A stretch of DNA of 43,416 nt, from NCBI GenBank assembly GCA_016926755.1, contig JAFGNZ010000375.1, positions 1 through 43,416 of the forward strand, in the 5' to 3' direction. Positions 17,904-26,348 of this stretch are shown in pieces. The first letter of the stretch is position 1, and each line of letters opens with the position of its first letter. Made by a program: the position numbers and the translations under genes. The notes under the pieces were generated by a model, which did no database searches, had not been told where the DNA came from, and saw only the letters and a program-made list of their open reading frames with translations. The DNA comes from Myxococcaceae bacterium (GTDB taxonomy: Bacteria > Myxococcota > Myxococcia > Myxococcales > Myxococcaceae).

Positions 17904-19331
17904 ATGCGCCCCCTCATCCTCATCTCCGCGTTGGTCTGGGCGGGGTGTGCCGACAATATCGAGACACGGCACCCTCCCACTGACCGTTTCGTCTACCCCA
18001 GCGGGATCGCCCACCTGCCGGTGGTCGGCTCCACGAACGGCGCGCTCTACGTCGCGAGCGCCAACTTCGACAAGTGCTTCGACCGAGGCACCCTGTTGGC
18101 GGTCAACCTGGACGCCGAGGGCCTGGGGTTGCCCGCGCTCGGCGCCGTAGGCCCGAGTGATCCCCCGGTGGAGATCACCGATCTCCAGATCGGCGCCGAG
18201 TCCTTCGTGGAGATCGAGAGCTTCGCGGGGCAGATGGCCCTGTGGAACCCGGGCGGCAGGGACCCGCGGCTCTTCGTGCCCACGCGCGCCGAGGAGAGCT
18301 ACCTGCACGCCATCGACATCAATGCGCAGAGCCCGACGACGCTGAGTTGTCGGGGCATGGAGGAGCGCAACTGCATCCCGGGCGCCCTGTCGCTGACGAG
18401 CAACATCTCGGGCTCCCAGGAGGATCTGCCGCGCGCCCCGGCGCCGCTCGGGGTGACCATCGGCAGGGACTCTCCCGAGGTGTGGGTGACGCACATCGAG
18501 GCCGCGGACTCGCCGGCCCGCACCGCGCAGGGCTTCCAGACGTACCTGGTGCGCCTGCCGGATGCGGGCGCGGAGCCGCTGAGCCTCAGCACCGAGAACT
18601 TCATCTCCCTGTCCTCGGGGGGGCTCGCGATTGGCGGTGCCCACGCGACGGCCCTGGGGAAGCGCTACACGTACGTCACGGGCCGCTCCTTCGGGCTGGG
18701 CGTGCAGGCCCAGGGCGCGAACTTCCTGTTGCGGCTGGTTGACCGCAGCAACACCAGCCGCGTCCTGGAGACGGGCCTCAGCACCAACTACCGGACGCTC
18801 GAGGCGCGGGATGTGGTGCTGGGCGAGTACAACCAGGCCCTGGACAAGGAGCGCCTCTACATCGTCGCGCGCGGGCCAGACTCCCTGATCGTCGTGGACG
18901 TGCTGGGCGTCAGCTCCGATGTGCCGACCGTCGCCATCGTGGACGCCGTGCTGCTGCAGGACGGCGCCAGCTACGCGAAGGTCATCCACCGCGGGGCGCC
19001 CGGGGTGGATGATGACGTCGTCGCGGTGACGTGCACCGCGTCCGCGCGGAGGCAGGGCGTGGTGGCCCTCTACGACACGCGCCTGGGGCAGATCGTCAAG
19101 CAGGTGGATGCCGTGGGCTCGCAGCCCTTTGGGATCGCCCTGCACCAGCCGAGCGCCACCGCCGCCCGGCTCTTCGTCACCAACTTCGGCGACGGGCGCG
19201 TCGCCGTGATCGACATCCCTGATCTCTACAAGCCGCAGGATGCGCGCCTGGCCGCCTACCTTGGCGCCCGCCAGGGGCGCGACGAGAAGCAGGGGACCTC
19301 TACGTGTGAGCAGCAGGAGACCGAGCCTTGA
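17904..19331 (+). CDS. Lipoprotein, likely beta-propeller
   Basis: A 475-residue lipoprotein, ATG 17904, lipobox WAGC at Cys15 after a very short signal peptide. Repeated strand-turn segments such as GALYVASANFDKCFDRGTLL, SLIVVDVLGVS and RVAVIDIPDLYKPQ recall YVTN/NHL-type propellers, which often bind ligands or other proteins. A DVVAVTC segment and ARLFVTNFGDGRV near the end are typical of a propeller blade. There is no enzymatic signature. The stop overlaps the start of the next gene (TTGA), indicating translational coupling and probably a shared complex at the cell surface. Confidence 0.75.
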   Translation: MRPLILISALVWAGCADNIETRHPPTDRFVYPSGIAHLPVVGSTNGALYVASANFDKCFDRGTLLAVNLDAEGLGLPALGAVGPSDPPVEITDLQIGAESFVEIESFAGQMALWNPGGRDPRLFVPTRAEESYLHAIDINAQSPTTLSCRGMEERNCIPGALSLTSNISGSQEDLPRAPAPLGVTIGRDSPEVWVTHIEAADSPARTAQGFQTYLVRLPDAGAEPLSLSTENFISLSSGGLAIGGAHATALGKRYTYVTGRSFGLGVQAQGANFLLRLVDRSNTSRVLETGLSTNYRTLEARDVVLGEYNQALDKERLYIVARGPDSLIVVDVLGVSSDVPTVAIVDAVLLQDGASYAKVIHRGAPGVDDDVVAVTCTASARRQGVVALYDTRLGQIVKQVDAVGSQPFGIALHQPSATAARLFVTNFGDGRVAVIDIPDLYKPQDARLAAYLGARQGRDEKQGTSTCEQQETEP

Positions 19332-21349
19332 GGCACGTCATCGTATTCCTCGCGCTGGCCGCGGGGCTTCTCAGCGGGTGCTCCGACACGGAGGCGGTCC
19401 CTCAGCCCGTGGGGCTGGGGGGGACCTATGATCTGGCCCTCATGGGCCGGTACGTGTTCGTCACGTCCTCGGATCGCAATGAGCTGCGCGTGCTGGATCT
19501 CGAGGCCAGCCCCCGTGACTTCGTCCGGGCGCCCAACCCGCTCGAGCCGTTGGCCGTCCCGGTGCTGCCGCGGCCGTCGAGCCTGACGCGCGACGTGCGG
19601 TACAAGGACGAGGGAGGCCAGGTCAACGAGGACACGGCGGGCCCCTACGTCTACGCGCGGAGCTTCGGCTCCGACGAGATCTCCGTGGTGGCGGGGGATC
19701 CGGCCTACTTCAAGGAGCTCAAGCGGCTGGAGGGGCTCGGCTTCGTCACGGCGTTCGCGGCGCGGGGACCGGAGGGCAATCGCGCTACCAGCGTCCTCTA
19801 CTACGCCGTGCAGAATGGCCCGGACGCGACGCTCTACCGGGTGAGCCTGCCAGGGCCGGACACCCTCACGCAGGACACGGCCTTGACTTTCGAGCCGCTG
19901 CCGGCGGTGACGATGCAGGGCGAGACGGTGACCGCGCTGCTCGTGCTGCCGCCGCCGCCGGGGCAGGGGGCGCTGGATCCGCAGCCGCTCGTCATCGCCA
20001 CCCGGAGCACGACGGGCGCCGGAGGACGGACGTTCCGTCTGGAAGTCAACAATCCCCAGGCGACCCCGGTGAACTATCAGTTCGGGGTCCCGGTGCGCCT
20101 GCTGGCCACGCACCCCAGGGCGGAGGTGCCCGAGCCCGAGTGGGTACAGTGCGCGTTCGATCCGGAGAGGAAGAGCGGAGAGGCCTTCCTGCCCCCGGAG
20201 CCGGTGCCGGCGGGGCAGAACGTGTTCGGGGTGCTCGAGGAGGGCTCCTGCGGCGGCCAGCCAGAGTGCTCGGGAGTCGTCGCGGTGGATGCGAGCACGG
20301 GCGCGCGAGCCACGGACGCCACGGGGCTGCCCATGCTCCCCATCCAGACCGGCGGGGCGCTGCCGACCGGGTTGACGCTGGCGGCGGGGGCCGAGGTGCG
20401 GATCGACTGCCGGGGCGACTTCAACGGCGTGGTGAAGCGCCCCCTGGTGGGGATCGTCCCGGCCTCCAACGGGGAGATCACCCTCTTCGACGCGCTCAAC
20501 ATGCGGCAGTTCGATCTCAACCATCAGGTGGAGGCCGGCTATGCCTTCTCGCTGATCGACAGCGCCGGAAGGGACAAGGACTTTACCGTGGAGGAGCTCC
20601 GGACCCACCTCTCCGCGCAGGTGCTCTACGGGGTGACTCGGGACAACACCTACCGCCTCGTGTTCCAGGGCCTGCTGCCAGGCCTCGTGGAGCTGCCCAG
20701 GACGGACAGGGAGTGCGCCCCCGGCTCCGGGAGCACCTGCTTCGCGGTGGCCACCAGCGCCGTCCAGAACGTGGACGTGGGGGACGTGATCGTTCTGCAG
20801 GGCGCGGCGGGCTCGTGCGAGGCGGAGCTCGTCGTGAGCGAGAAGCGGGAGTCAGAGCTCGTCACACAGACGCCCATCCCCGCGCAGTGCTCCAGCACGG
20901 AGCTGCCGAACTTCTCCGTGCGCGCCGCCAGCGCGGCCCGGCCCTTCGTGGTGTCCAGCGACAGGGCGGGCTTCCTCGGGCGCGTGGGGGAGGGCATCCC
21001 CCTCTCCGTCCCCGGCAGCTACTTCTTCCACCCTGGGCCCGTCCTGCAGCCGGATCCCCAGGAGCTCGTCCTGACGTTGAACCTGATCGCCCGCGGCCTC
21101 ACGCGCGGGGACCAGTACGTCCTGAACACCCTCTCCAACTACCAGCCCTTCGTCTTCGGGGTGGACACCGCGACCGTGACCTCCGGGCTGGCGGCCTACC
21201 GGCTCCCTGGCTCCGTGGTGTACACGCAGGTAGGAGACGCACACTACGCCTATGTTGCCTATCCCTCAGCGGATGGCATTCTCCAGGTGGCCCTGGAAGC
21301 CATCCAGGACAATGCCGCCAACTCAACCGGGCTGGTAAAATTCGAGTAA
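19328..21349 (+). CDS. Coupled large lipoprotein
   Basis: A 673-residue lipoprotein starting at TTG 19328, which overlaps the upstream TGA by four bases. The signal peptide ends at lipobox LSGC (Cys18). The N-terminal part again looks like propeller blades (LALMGRYVFVTSSDRNELRV, then YVYARSFGSDEISVVAGD). The C-terminal ~250 residues are different and beta-rich (VLYGVTRDNTYRLVFQGLLP). No catalytic motif is seen. The TTG start and overlap mean it is probably translated by ribosomes finishing the first lipoprotein. The pair may be a two-protein surface module; no function can be assigned from sequence alone. Confidence 0.75.
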   Translation: MRHVIVFLALAAGLLSGCSDTEAVPQPVGLGGTYDLALMGRYVFVTSSDRNELRVLDLEASPRDFVRAPNPLEPLAVPVLPRPSSLTRDVRYKDEGGQVNEDTAGPYVYARSFGSDEISVVAGDPAYFKELKRLEGLGFVTAFAARGPEGNRATSVLYYAVQNGPDATLYRVSLPGPDTLTQDTALTFEPLPAVTMQGETVTALLVLPPPPGQGALDPQPLVIATRSTTGAGGRTFRLEVNNPQATPVNYQFGVPVRLLATHPRAEVPEPEWVQCAFDPERKSGEAFLPPEPVPAGQNVFGVLEEGSCGGQPECSGVVAVDASTGARATDATGLPMLPIQTGGALPTGLTLAAGAEVRIDCRGDFNGVVKRPLVGIVPASNGEITLFDALNMRQFDLNHQVEAGYAFSLIDSAGRDKDFTVEELRTHLSAQVLYGVTRDNTYRLVFQGLLPGLVELPRTDRECAPGSGSTCFAVATSAVQNVDVGDVIVLQGAAGSCEAELVVSEKRESELVTQTPIPAQCSSTELPNFSVRAASAARPFVVSSDRAGFLGRVGEGIPLSVPGSYFFHPGPVLQPDPQELVLTLNLIARGLTRGDQYVLNTLSNYQPFVFGVDTATVTSGLAAYRLPGSVVYTQVGDAHYAYVAYPSADGILQVALEAIQDNAANSTGLVKFE

Positions 21350-21411
21350 TTGGGCGGGACGGGACGGCTCTGCTATCGTTCCCACCTCTCAGACTTTCCG
21401 AGTCGACACCG

Positions 21412-22299
21412 ATGATTGACCAGAACTCCCGCCCCGCTCGTAAGGTTGGTATCGCCGACCACCTGTGGGAGACGTTTGAAGAGATGGCCCAGCAGATGGG
21501 CTCGGACCGCGACGCGCTCATCAACCAGGCGCTGTTCATGTTCGCGCGGCTCAACGGGTTCATCGAGGTGGGCAAGTCCTCGCGCGCCGAGGTGCCGGCG
21601 CCGCTCAACGTGGTCTCCTCTGTGCCGCCGCAGCCCGTGCGCCCCTCGGGCGGTGGGCTCCCCGTGGGCAAGTCCGGGCCACCGGTGCTCTCCGCGGCCC
21701 CCGCGCCCGTCAAGCCCGCGCCCATCCGGGACGAGCCCTCGTCCCGTCAGCCCCCGCGCCCGGTGGATGATCGCCCCTCGTCCAACGCCCTGGACAATGA
21801 TCCGGTGCGCCGCGAGGTGGCCGAGCGCGTGCTGGAGACCGCCGCCGAGCTCGAGCGCCTCATCAAGGGCAAGAACGAGCCACCCCAGCCGGTGGACGAC
21901 GACGCCCTGGACGAGGATCAGCCTCCTGACGCGCCCGAGGACTCGGGCCTGCAGGACATGGGCGATGACCGGCGCGACGACGAAGAGCCCATGGACGATG
22001 AGGCGGGTGACGAGGAGGGCGCCGCGCTCTACCTCATCACCGAGACGGGCGATCAGCAGAAGATCGTCAATGATCGCTTCATCATCGGCCGCGGCAAGCA
22101 CTGCGACTTCGTGATCAACTCCGGCAAGGTCTCCCGCGAGCACGCCGTGATCCTGCGCGAGGGTGCTGACTACTTCATCGAGGATCTCGGCTCCTCCAAC
22201 GGCACCTGGTTCAACAAGCAGCGCATCAAGCGGCGGAAGATCGAGGACGGGGACGAGTACTTCATCTGCAGCGAGAAGATCCGTCTCGCCGTCCGCTGA
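21412..22299 (+). CDS. Ribbon-helix-helix-like plus FHA domain protein
   Basis: A 295-residue soluble protein. Residues about 10-50 (KVGIADHLWETFEEMAQQMG, then SDRDALINQALFMFARLNGF) resemble a ribbon-helix-helix (Arc/CopG) fold. A long Pro-rich then acidic linker follows. The C-terminal FHA domain (about 205-295) has the conserved FIIGRG, SREHAVI and DLGSSNGTWFN motifs that bind phosphothreonine peptides. It stands just upstream of the prepilin peptidase and secretin, and like the FHA domains of the downstream ATPase and membrane protein suggests that this Tad-like cluster is controlled by Ser/Thr phosphorylation. DNA binding is an inference; the RHH fit is from pattern only. Confidence 0.82.
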   Translation: MIDQNSRPARKVGIADHLWETFEEMAQQMGSDRDALINQALFMFARLNGFIEVGKSSRAEVPAPLNVVSSVPPQPVRPSGGGLPVGKSGPPVLSAAPAPVKPAPIRDEPSSRQPPRPVDDRPSSNALDNDPVRREVAERVLETAAELERLIKGKNEPPQPVDDDALDEDQPPDAPEDSGLQDMGDDRRDDEEPMDDEAGDEEGAALYLITETGDQQKIVNDRFIIGRGKHCDFVINSGKVSREHAVILREGADYFIEDLGSSNGTWFNKQRIKRRKIEDGDEYFICSEKIRLAVR

Positions 22300-22352
22300 G
22301 CGCTCCCGAGCCTTCCTGGGCCTCGGGGTGTTCACCATTTGACTGAATGCGG

Positions 22353-22395
22353 GGCTCCCTGATTTAGTCCGGGAGCCTGTCCGGAGTCGGACAGG
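22353..22395 (+). promoter_or_regulatory. Two overlapping hairpins before the prepilin peptidase gene
   Basis: Hairpin 1 pairs GGCTCCC (22353-22359) with GGGAGCC (22371-22377). Hairpin 2 pairs CCTGTCCG (22376-22383) with CGGACAGG (22388-22395) around a GAGT loop. They share two bases, so they cannot form completely at the same time, and the second lies only six bases before the ATG. They could be a terminator of the upstream gene or a translation control element. Confidence 0.45.
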
Positions 22396-22401
22396 CGACG
22401 G

Positions 22402-22938
22402 ATGACCCCTGTTCAGATCTCGCTGTGGACAGTGCTCGGAGTGGCCCTGGTGATCTCGGTGGTGACGGATGTCCTGCGCCAGCGGATCCTCGACATCGTC
22501 ACCTATCCGCTGATGGTGATCGCGCTCGGGGTGCGCCTGGCGGCCGAGGGCCTCGGGGATCTGGAGCGGGGCCTGCTCAGCGGGCTGGTGTCGGGGGTGG
22601 GGCTGGCGGCGGTGCTCCTGCCCGGGGCGCTGCGCGGGAAGATGGGCTGGGGCGACGTGAAGCTGATGGGCGGGGTGGGGGCGGTGCTCGGCTTCCCCGC
22701 GGTGCTGGCGGCCGGGGCGTTCATCTCCCTGGCGGGTGCCTTCCAGGCGGTGGTGACGATCATCTGGAAGGGCGAGGTCTGGGACACGCTCTCCGCCGCG
22801 GGGCGGCGCTGGGCGGTGCGGGCCAGGCTGCTGCGCGAGGACACGGTGCGCGCGCCGCAGCGGCACATCCCCTACGGAGTGGCCATCGCCCTGGGGACTT
22901 TCTGGGCCATGTGGTGGCAGCAGGCAAACTCGGGTTAG
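22402..22938 (+). CDS. Prepilin peptidase (A24, TadV/CpaA type)
   Basis: A 178-residue polytopic membrane aspartic protease that would cleave prepilin signal peptides. The first catalytic Asp is Asp23 in VVTDVLRQRI; the second lies in the conserved GxGD motif, here GWGD (82-85, Asp85). There is no N-methylation domain, as expected for the short Tad/archaeal type. It is followed by the secretin and then the CpaF-type ATPase. Pilin genes are not in the window, so its substrates must be elsewhere. In M. xanthus a split Tad-like system (Kil) has this kind of arrangement. Confidence 0.9.
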   Translation: MTPVQISLWTVLGVALVISVVTDVLRQRILDIVTYPLMVIALGVRLAAEGLGDLERGLLSGLVSGVGLAAVLLPGALRGKMGWGDVKLMGGVGAVLGFPAVLAAGAFISLAGAFQAVVTIIWKGEVWDTLSAAGRRWAVRARLLREDTVRAPQRHIPYGVAIALGTFWAMWWQQANSG

Positions 22939-22970
22939 CTCGGATTCGACGCGCAGAGGGGACTCGCACG

Positions 22971-24422
22971 ATGTTCACACGCTTCACGCAGCACGCCGCG
23001 GCGCTTGGCGCCTTCCTGGTCCTGCTCCTGGGCGGCACCGCGCTGGCGCAGGAGGGCAGCACCATCGCCCTCGGCGTGGGCACGCAGAAGGTGGTCACCA
23101 TCCCGGGCATCACCCGCATCGCCCTGGGTGATCCGAGCATCGCCGAGGTGAGGACCATCGGGAACAACCAGGTCCTCATCGTCGGCCAGAGCGAGGGCAA
23201 GACGACGCTGCTCATCTGGAAGAGCTCCGGCCAGCGCGTCAGCTACCTGATCGCGGTGCGGCGGCAGGATCCCAACGAGATCATCTCCGAGATCAAGAAG
23301 CTGCTGGGCGAGATCGAGGGCGTGTCCGTGCGCATGGTGGGTGATCGCATTTACCTGGACGGGCAGGCGTACACCACGCAGGACGCGGACCGGATTGATC
23401 AGGTGGTGTCGCTGTACCCGAACGTGAAGAGCTTCGTGAAGGTGGCCCCCAACGCCAAGAAGCTGGTGGCGCAGAACCTCAACGCGGCCTTCCAGAAGGC
23501 GGGCCTGCGCAACGTGCAGGCCAACGTGGTGGGCGCCACCATCTTCCTGGAGGGCTCGGTGGAGAGCCAGCAGGATCTGCAGAAGGCGGAGCTGGTGGTG
23601 AAGGCCTTCGGGGAGAAGGTGGAGAACCTGCTGGTGGTGGGCATCAAGCGGATGATCCTCTCCGAGGTGCAGTTCGTGGAGATCCGCCGCAACAGCCGGG
23701 ATCGCTACGGCATCCGCTACCCCACGGACATCACCGGCACCGTGGCGGCCGGCGCCACCTTCGCCCAGGAGCTGTACCCGAGCACCTTCGGCTCGGGCAC
23801 CTCCAGCGTGAACATCTCGGCGGGCTCGGAGCTGTCCTTCGGCTTCCAGGCCAATGACGGCTACGGCCGCCTGCTGGCGCAGCCCAAGCTGGTGTGCGCC
23901 AGCGGCGAGAAGGCGGAGTTCCTCGCCGGCGGCCAGGTGCCCATCCCGCTCATCACCAACAACCAGTTCTCCGTGGAGTTCAAGCCCTACGGCGTCATCC
24001 TCAACCTGCGCCCCACCGCGGACCGCAACGGCAACATCCAGACGGAGATCGAGGCGGAGGCCTCGGAGATCGACACCTCGGTGGCGGTGTCCTTCGGTGG
24101 CTCGGCCTCCATCCCCGGCTTCCGCACCCGCAAGGTGAAGACGAACGTCACCGTGCGGCACGGGGAGACGATCGTGCTGTCCGGCGTGTTCAGCCATGAC
24201 GAGCAGAAGGCCGTGTCCAAGCTGCCCGGCCTGGGCCACATCCCCATCGTGGGCGAGCTGTTCAAGAGCCGCGCGTTCGACTCCACCAAGCGCGAGCTGG
24301 TCATCTTCGTCACCCCGCGCATCGTCAACCCGGACTCGGACAAGATCCGCACGATCATCGAGGACGTGAAGAGCCGCTACAAGCAGGCCCGCAGCGAGGT
24401 CAACTTCAACATCTTCGACTGA
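22971..24422 (+). CDS. Tad-type outer-membrane secretin (CpaC/RcpA)
   Basis: A 483-residue secretin with a Sec signal peptide (LGAFLVLLLGGTALAQ). The N-terminal pilus-assembly domain (about 30-105: KVVTIPGITRIALGDPSIAE and later EGKTTLLIWKSSG) is followed by a BON-like region (about 105-190), and the C-terminal two-thirds is the secretin beta domain (RLLAQPKLVCASGEKAEFLA, then VKLPGLGHIPIVGELFKSR-like sequence). It would form the outer-membrane channel of a Tad-like machine. ATG 22971 is chosen because GAGGGG lies upstream and it yields the signal peptide. In the M. xanthus Kil apparatus the secretin is KilC; I infer, but cannot prove, that this is its counterpart. Confidence 0.92.
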   Translation: MFTRFTQHAAALGAFLVLLLGGTALAQEGSTIALGVGTQKVVTIPGITRIALGDPSIAEVRTIGNNQVLIVGQSEGKTTLLIWKSSGQRVSYLIAVRRQDPNEIISEIKKLLGEIEGVSVRMVGDRIYLDGQAYTTQDADRIDQVVSLYPNVKSFVKVAPNAKKLVAQNLNAAFQKAGLRNVQANVVGATIFLEGSVESQQDLQKAELVVKAFGEKVENLLVVGIKRMILSEVQFVEIRRNSRDRYGIRYPTDITGTVAAGATFAQELYPSTFGSGTSSVNISAGSELSFGFQANDGYGRLLAQPKLVCASGEKAEFLAGGQVPIPLITNNQFSVEFKPYGVILNLRPTADRNGNIQTEIEAEASEIDTSVAVSFGGSASIPGFRTRKVKTNVTVRHGETIVLSGVFSHDEQKAVSKLPGLGHIPIVGELFKSRAFDSTKRELVIFVTPRIVNPDSDKIRTIIEDVKSRYKQARSEVNFNIFD

Positions 24423-24524
24423 GGCGCGCCTGACTGCCTGGCTCGGGGCCGGCCTCGTCTCCGCTCGGAGGCGGGCGCCGGCCTCGCCGCTTCGCGGCCC
24501 CTTGCGAAACCCGCGCCAGCCTCT
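24423..24524. other. GC-rich spacer between secretin and ATPase genes
   Basis: The gap between the secretin stop and the ATPase start is 137 bases. It contains a GCCGGCCTCG sequence twice (near 24449 and 24477) and several GC-rich inverted segments, but no hairpin with a T-tract. I see no gene in it. The final part contains the ATPase promoter. Confidence 0.35.
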
Positions 24525-24552
24525 TTGAGCCTGGGAGTGCGCTTGGTACCAT
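24525..24552 (+). promoter_or_regulatory. Promoter of the FHA-CpaF gene, apparently leaderless
   Basis: TTGAGC (24525-24530), 16-base spacer and TACCAT (24547-24552). Only seven bases remain before the ATG at 24560, so transcription should begin at or very near the A of the start codon. The ATPase thus has its own promoter inside the cluster. Confidence 0.5.
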
Positions 24553-24559
24553 CCGCCCC

Positions 24560-26341
24560 ATGTTTCTAGTCACACTTGCCGAGAAGGGCGGCGGCGTGGA
24601 GCAGATCGAGTTCGAGAAGAACGAGATCACGATCGGCCGCCTCGAAGGGAACGACATCGTTCTCGCCAAGGGCAACGTCTCCAAGTACCACTCCCGGATT
24701 GTCTCCAAGGACGGCAAGTTCATCGTCGTGGACATGAAGTCCACCAACGGCACCTTCGTGAACGGCAAGAAGATCGCCGCGCCGATGGTGCTCAAGCCTA
24801 CCGACAAGGTCTACATCGGCGACTACATCATCAACGTGGAGCCGCTGGAGCAGAGCGCCACGGGCGCGGGTGTGCCCGAGGAGGAGCCGGAGGAGGGCTA
24901 CGAGGACGAGCCCTACGAGGAAGAGCCTTACGAGGAGGAGCCGGCGCCCGTGCCGGCGCGCGCCCAGGCGCTGGGGGCCGCGCAGCCGGATCCCTCCAAG
25001 AAGAACATGCCGGCCTCGCTGGCGGCCTCCCTGCAGCGCAACAAGCGCAAGGTGGATCCGCGCATCGAGCGCTACACCCGGCTGCAGAAGGAGATCCATG
25101 ATCGGCTGATCGAGTACCTGGATCTGCGCCGCATGGACATGGACCGGCTCGGGGACGAGGAGCTGTGGCGCCGGACCGAGAAGGCCATCCGCGACATCAT
25201 CGATCAGATGGACGCGGACCAGGAGCTCCCGGAGGACGTGGACCGGGAGGATCTGCTCACCGACGTGATCAACGAGGCGCTGGGCCTCGGGCCGCTGGAG
25301 GCGTTCCTCGCGTCCGAGGACATCAGCGAGATCATGGTGAACCACGCCAACCAGATCTACATCGAGCAGCGCGGCAAGCTGATGATGTCGGAGAAGACGT
25401 TCTCCTCCAACCAGGCGGTGCTGGGCGTGATCGAGCGGATCGTCGCGCCGATCGGCCGGCGCATCGACGAGTCGAGCCCGCTGGTGGACGCGCGCCTCAA
25501 GGACGGCAGCCGCGTGAACGCCATCATCCCGCCGCTGGCGCTCAAGGGCCCGTGCATCACCATCCGCAAGTTCAAGAAGGACGCGCTGAAGATCCAGGAT
25601 CTGATCAAGTACAAGACAGTGACGGCGCAGATGGCCGAGTTCCTGGAGATGTGCGTGCGGGCGCGCAAGAACATCGTCATCTCCGGGGGCACGGGCTCCG
25701 GGAAGACGACGACGCTCAACATCATCAGCTCCTTCATTCCAGAGGGGGAGCGCATCATCACGGTGGAGGACGCGGCGGAGCTGCAGCTGCCGCAGGAGCA
25801 CTGGGTGCAGCTGGAGAGCCGGCCGCCCAACCTGGAGGGCAAGGGCGCCATCACCATCCGCGATCTGGTGAAGAACTGCCTGCGCATGCGGCCGGACCGG
25901 ATCGTGGTGGGCGAGTGCCGCTCCGGCGAGACGCTGGACATGCTCCAGGCGATGAACACGGGCCACGACGGCTCGCTCACCACGCTGCACGCCAACACGC
26001 CGCGAGACGCGATCGCCCGGCTGGAGACGATGGTGCTCATGTCCGGGATGGAGCTGCCGGTGAAGGCCATCCGCGAGCAGATCGCCAGCGCCGTGCACAT
26101 CATCGTTCAGCAGACGCGCTTCTCGGACGGGACGCGCAAGATCTGCTTCATCACCGAGGTGTCCGGCATGGAGGTGGACATCGTCACCCTGCAGGACATC
26201 TTCTACTACAAGCAGGACGGCTTCACGGACGACAACAAGATACGGGGTCGGTTCGTGGCCTCGGGGTTCGTGCCCAAGTTCTATGACGATCTGCAGCGCA
26301 AGGGCATCCCGGTGAACATGAGCATCTTCCGCGAGGACTAG
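24560..26341 (+). CDS. FHA-CpaF/TadA secretion ATPase fusion
   Basis: A 593-residue motor ATPase. Residues 1-98 are an FHA domain (ITIGRLEGNDIVL, STNGTFVNGKKI). An acidic Glu/Tyr/Pro linker of about 50 residues and a helical region follow. The C-terminal two-thirds is a CpaF/TadA hexameric ATPase with Walker A GGTGSGKTT (about 376-384), the Asp-box region ITVEDAAELQLPQEHWVQLE, Walker B RPDRIVVGECRSGE and the His box MNTGHDGSLTTLHANTPRDA. It would power assembly of a Tad-like pilus. An N-terminal FHA domain on this ATPase implies control by phosphorylated partner proteins. In M. xanthus Kil this role belongs to KilF. The motor is intact by motif. Confidence 0.93.
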   Translation: MFLVTLAEKGGGVEQIEFEKNEITIGRLEGNDIVLAKGNVSKYHSRIVSKDGKFIVVDMKSTNGTFVNGKKIAAPMVLKPTDKVYIGDYIINVEPLEQSATGAGVPEEEPEEGYEDEPYEEEPYEEEPAPVPARAQALGAAQPDPSKKNMPASLAASLQRNKRKVDPRIERYTRLQKEIHDRLIEYLDLRRMDMDRLGDEELWRRTEKAIRDIIDQMDADQELPEDVDREDLLTDVINEALGLGPLEAFLASEDISEIMVNHANQIYIEQRGKLMMSEKTFSSNQAVLGVIERIVAPIGRRIDESSPLVDARLKDGSRVNAIIPPLALKGPCITIRKFKKDALKIQDLIKYKTVTAQMAEFLEMCVRARKNIVISGGTGSGKTTTLNIISSFIPEGERIITVEDAAELQLPQEHWVQLESRPPNLEGKGAITIRDLVKNCLRMRPDRIVVGECRSGETLDMLQAMNTGHDGSLTTLHANTPRDAIARLETMVLMSGMELPVKAIREQIASAVHIIVQQTRFSDGTRKICFITEVSGMEVDIVTLQDIFYYKQDGFTDDNKIRGRFVASGFVPKFYDDLQRKGIPVNMSIFRED

Positions 26342-26348
26342 GCCGGCC

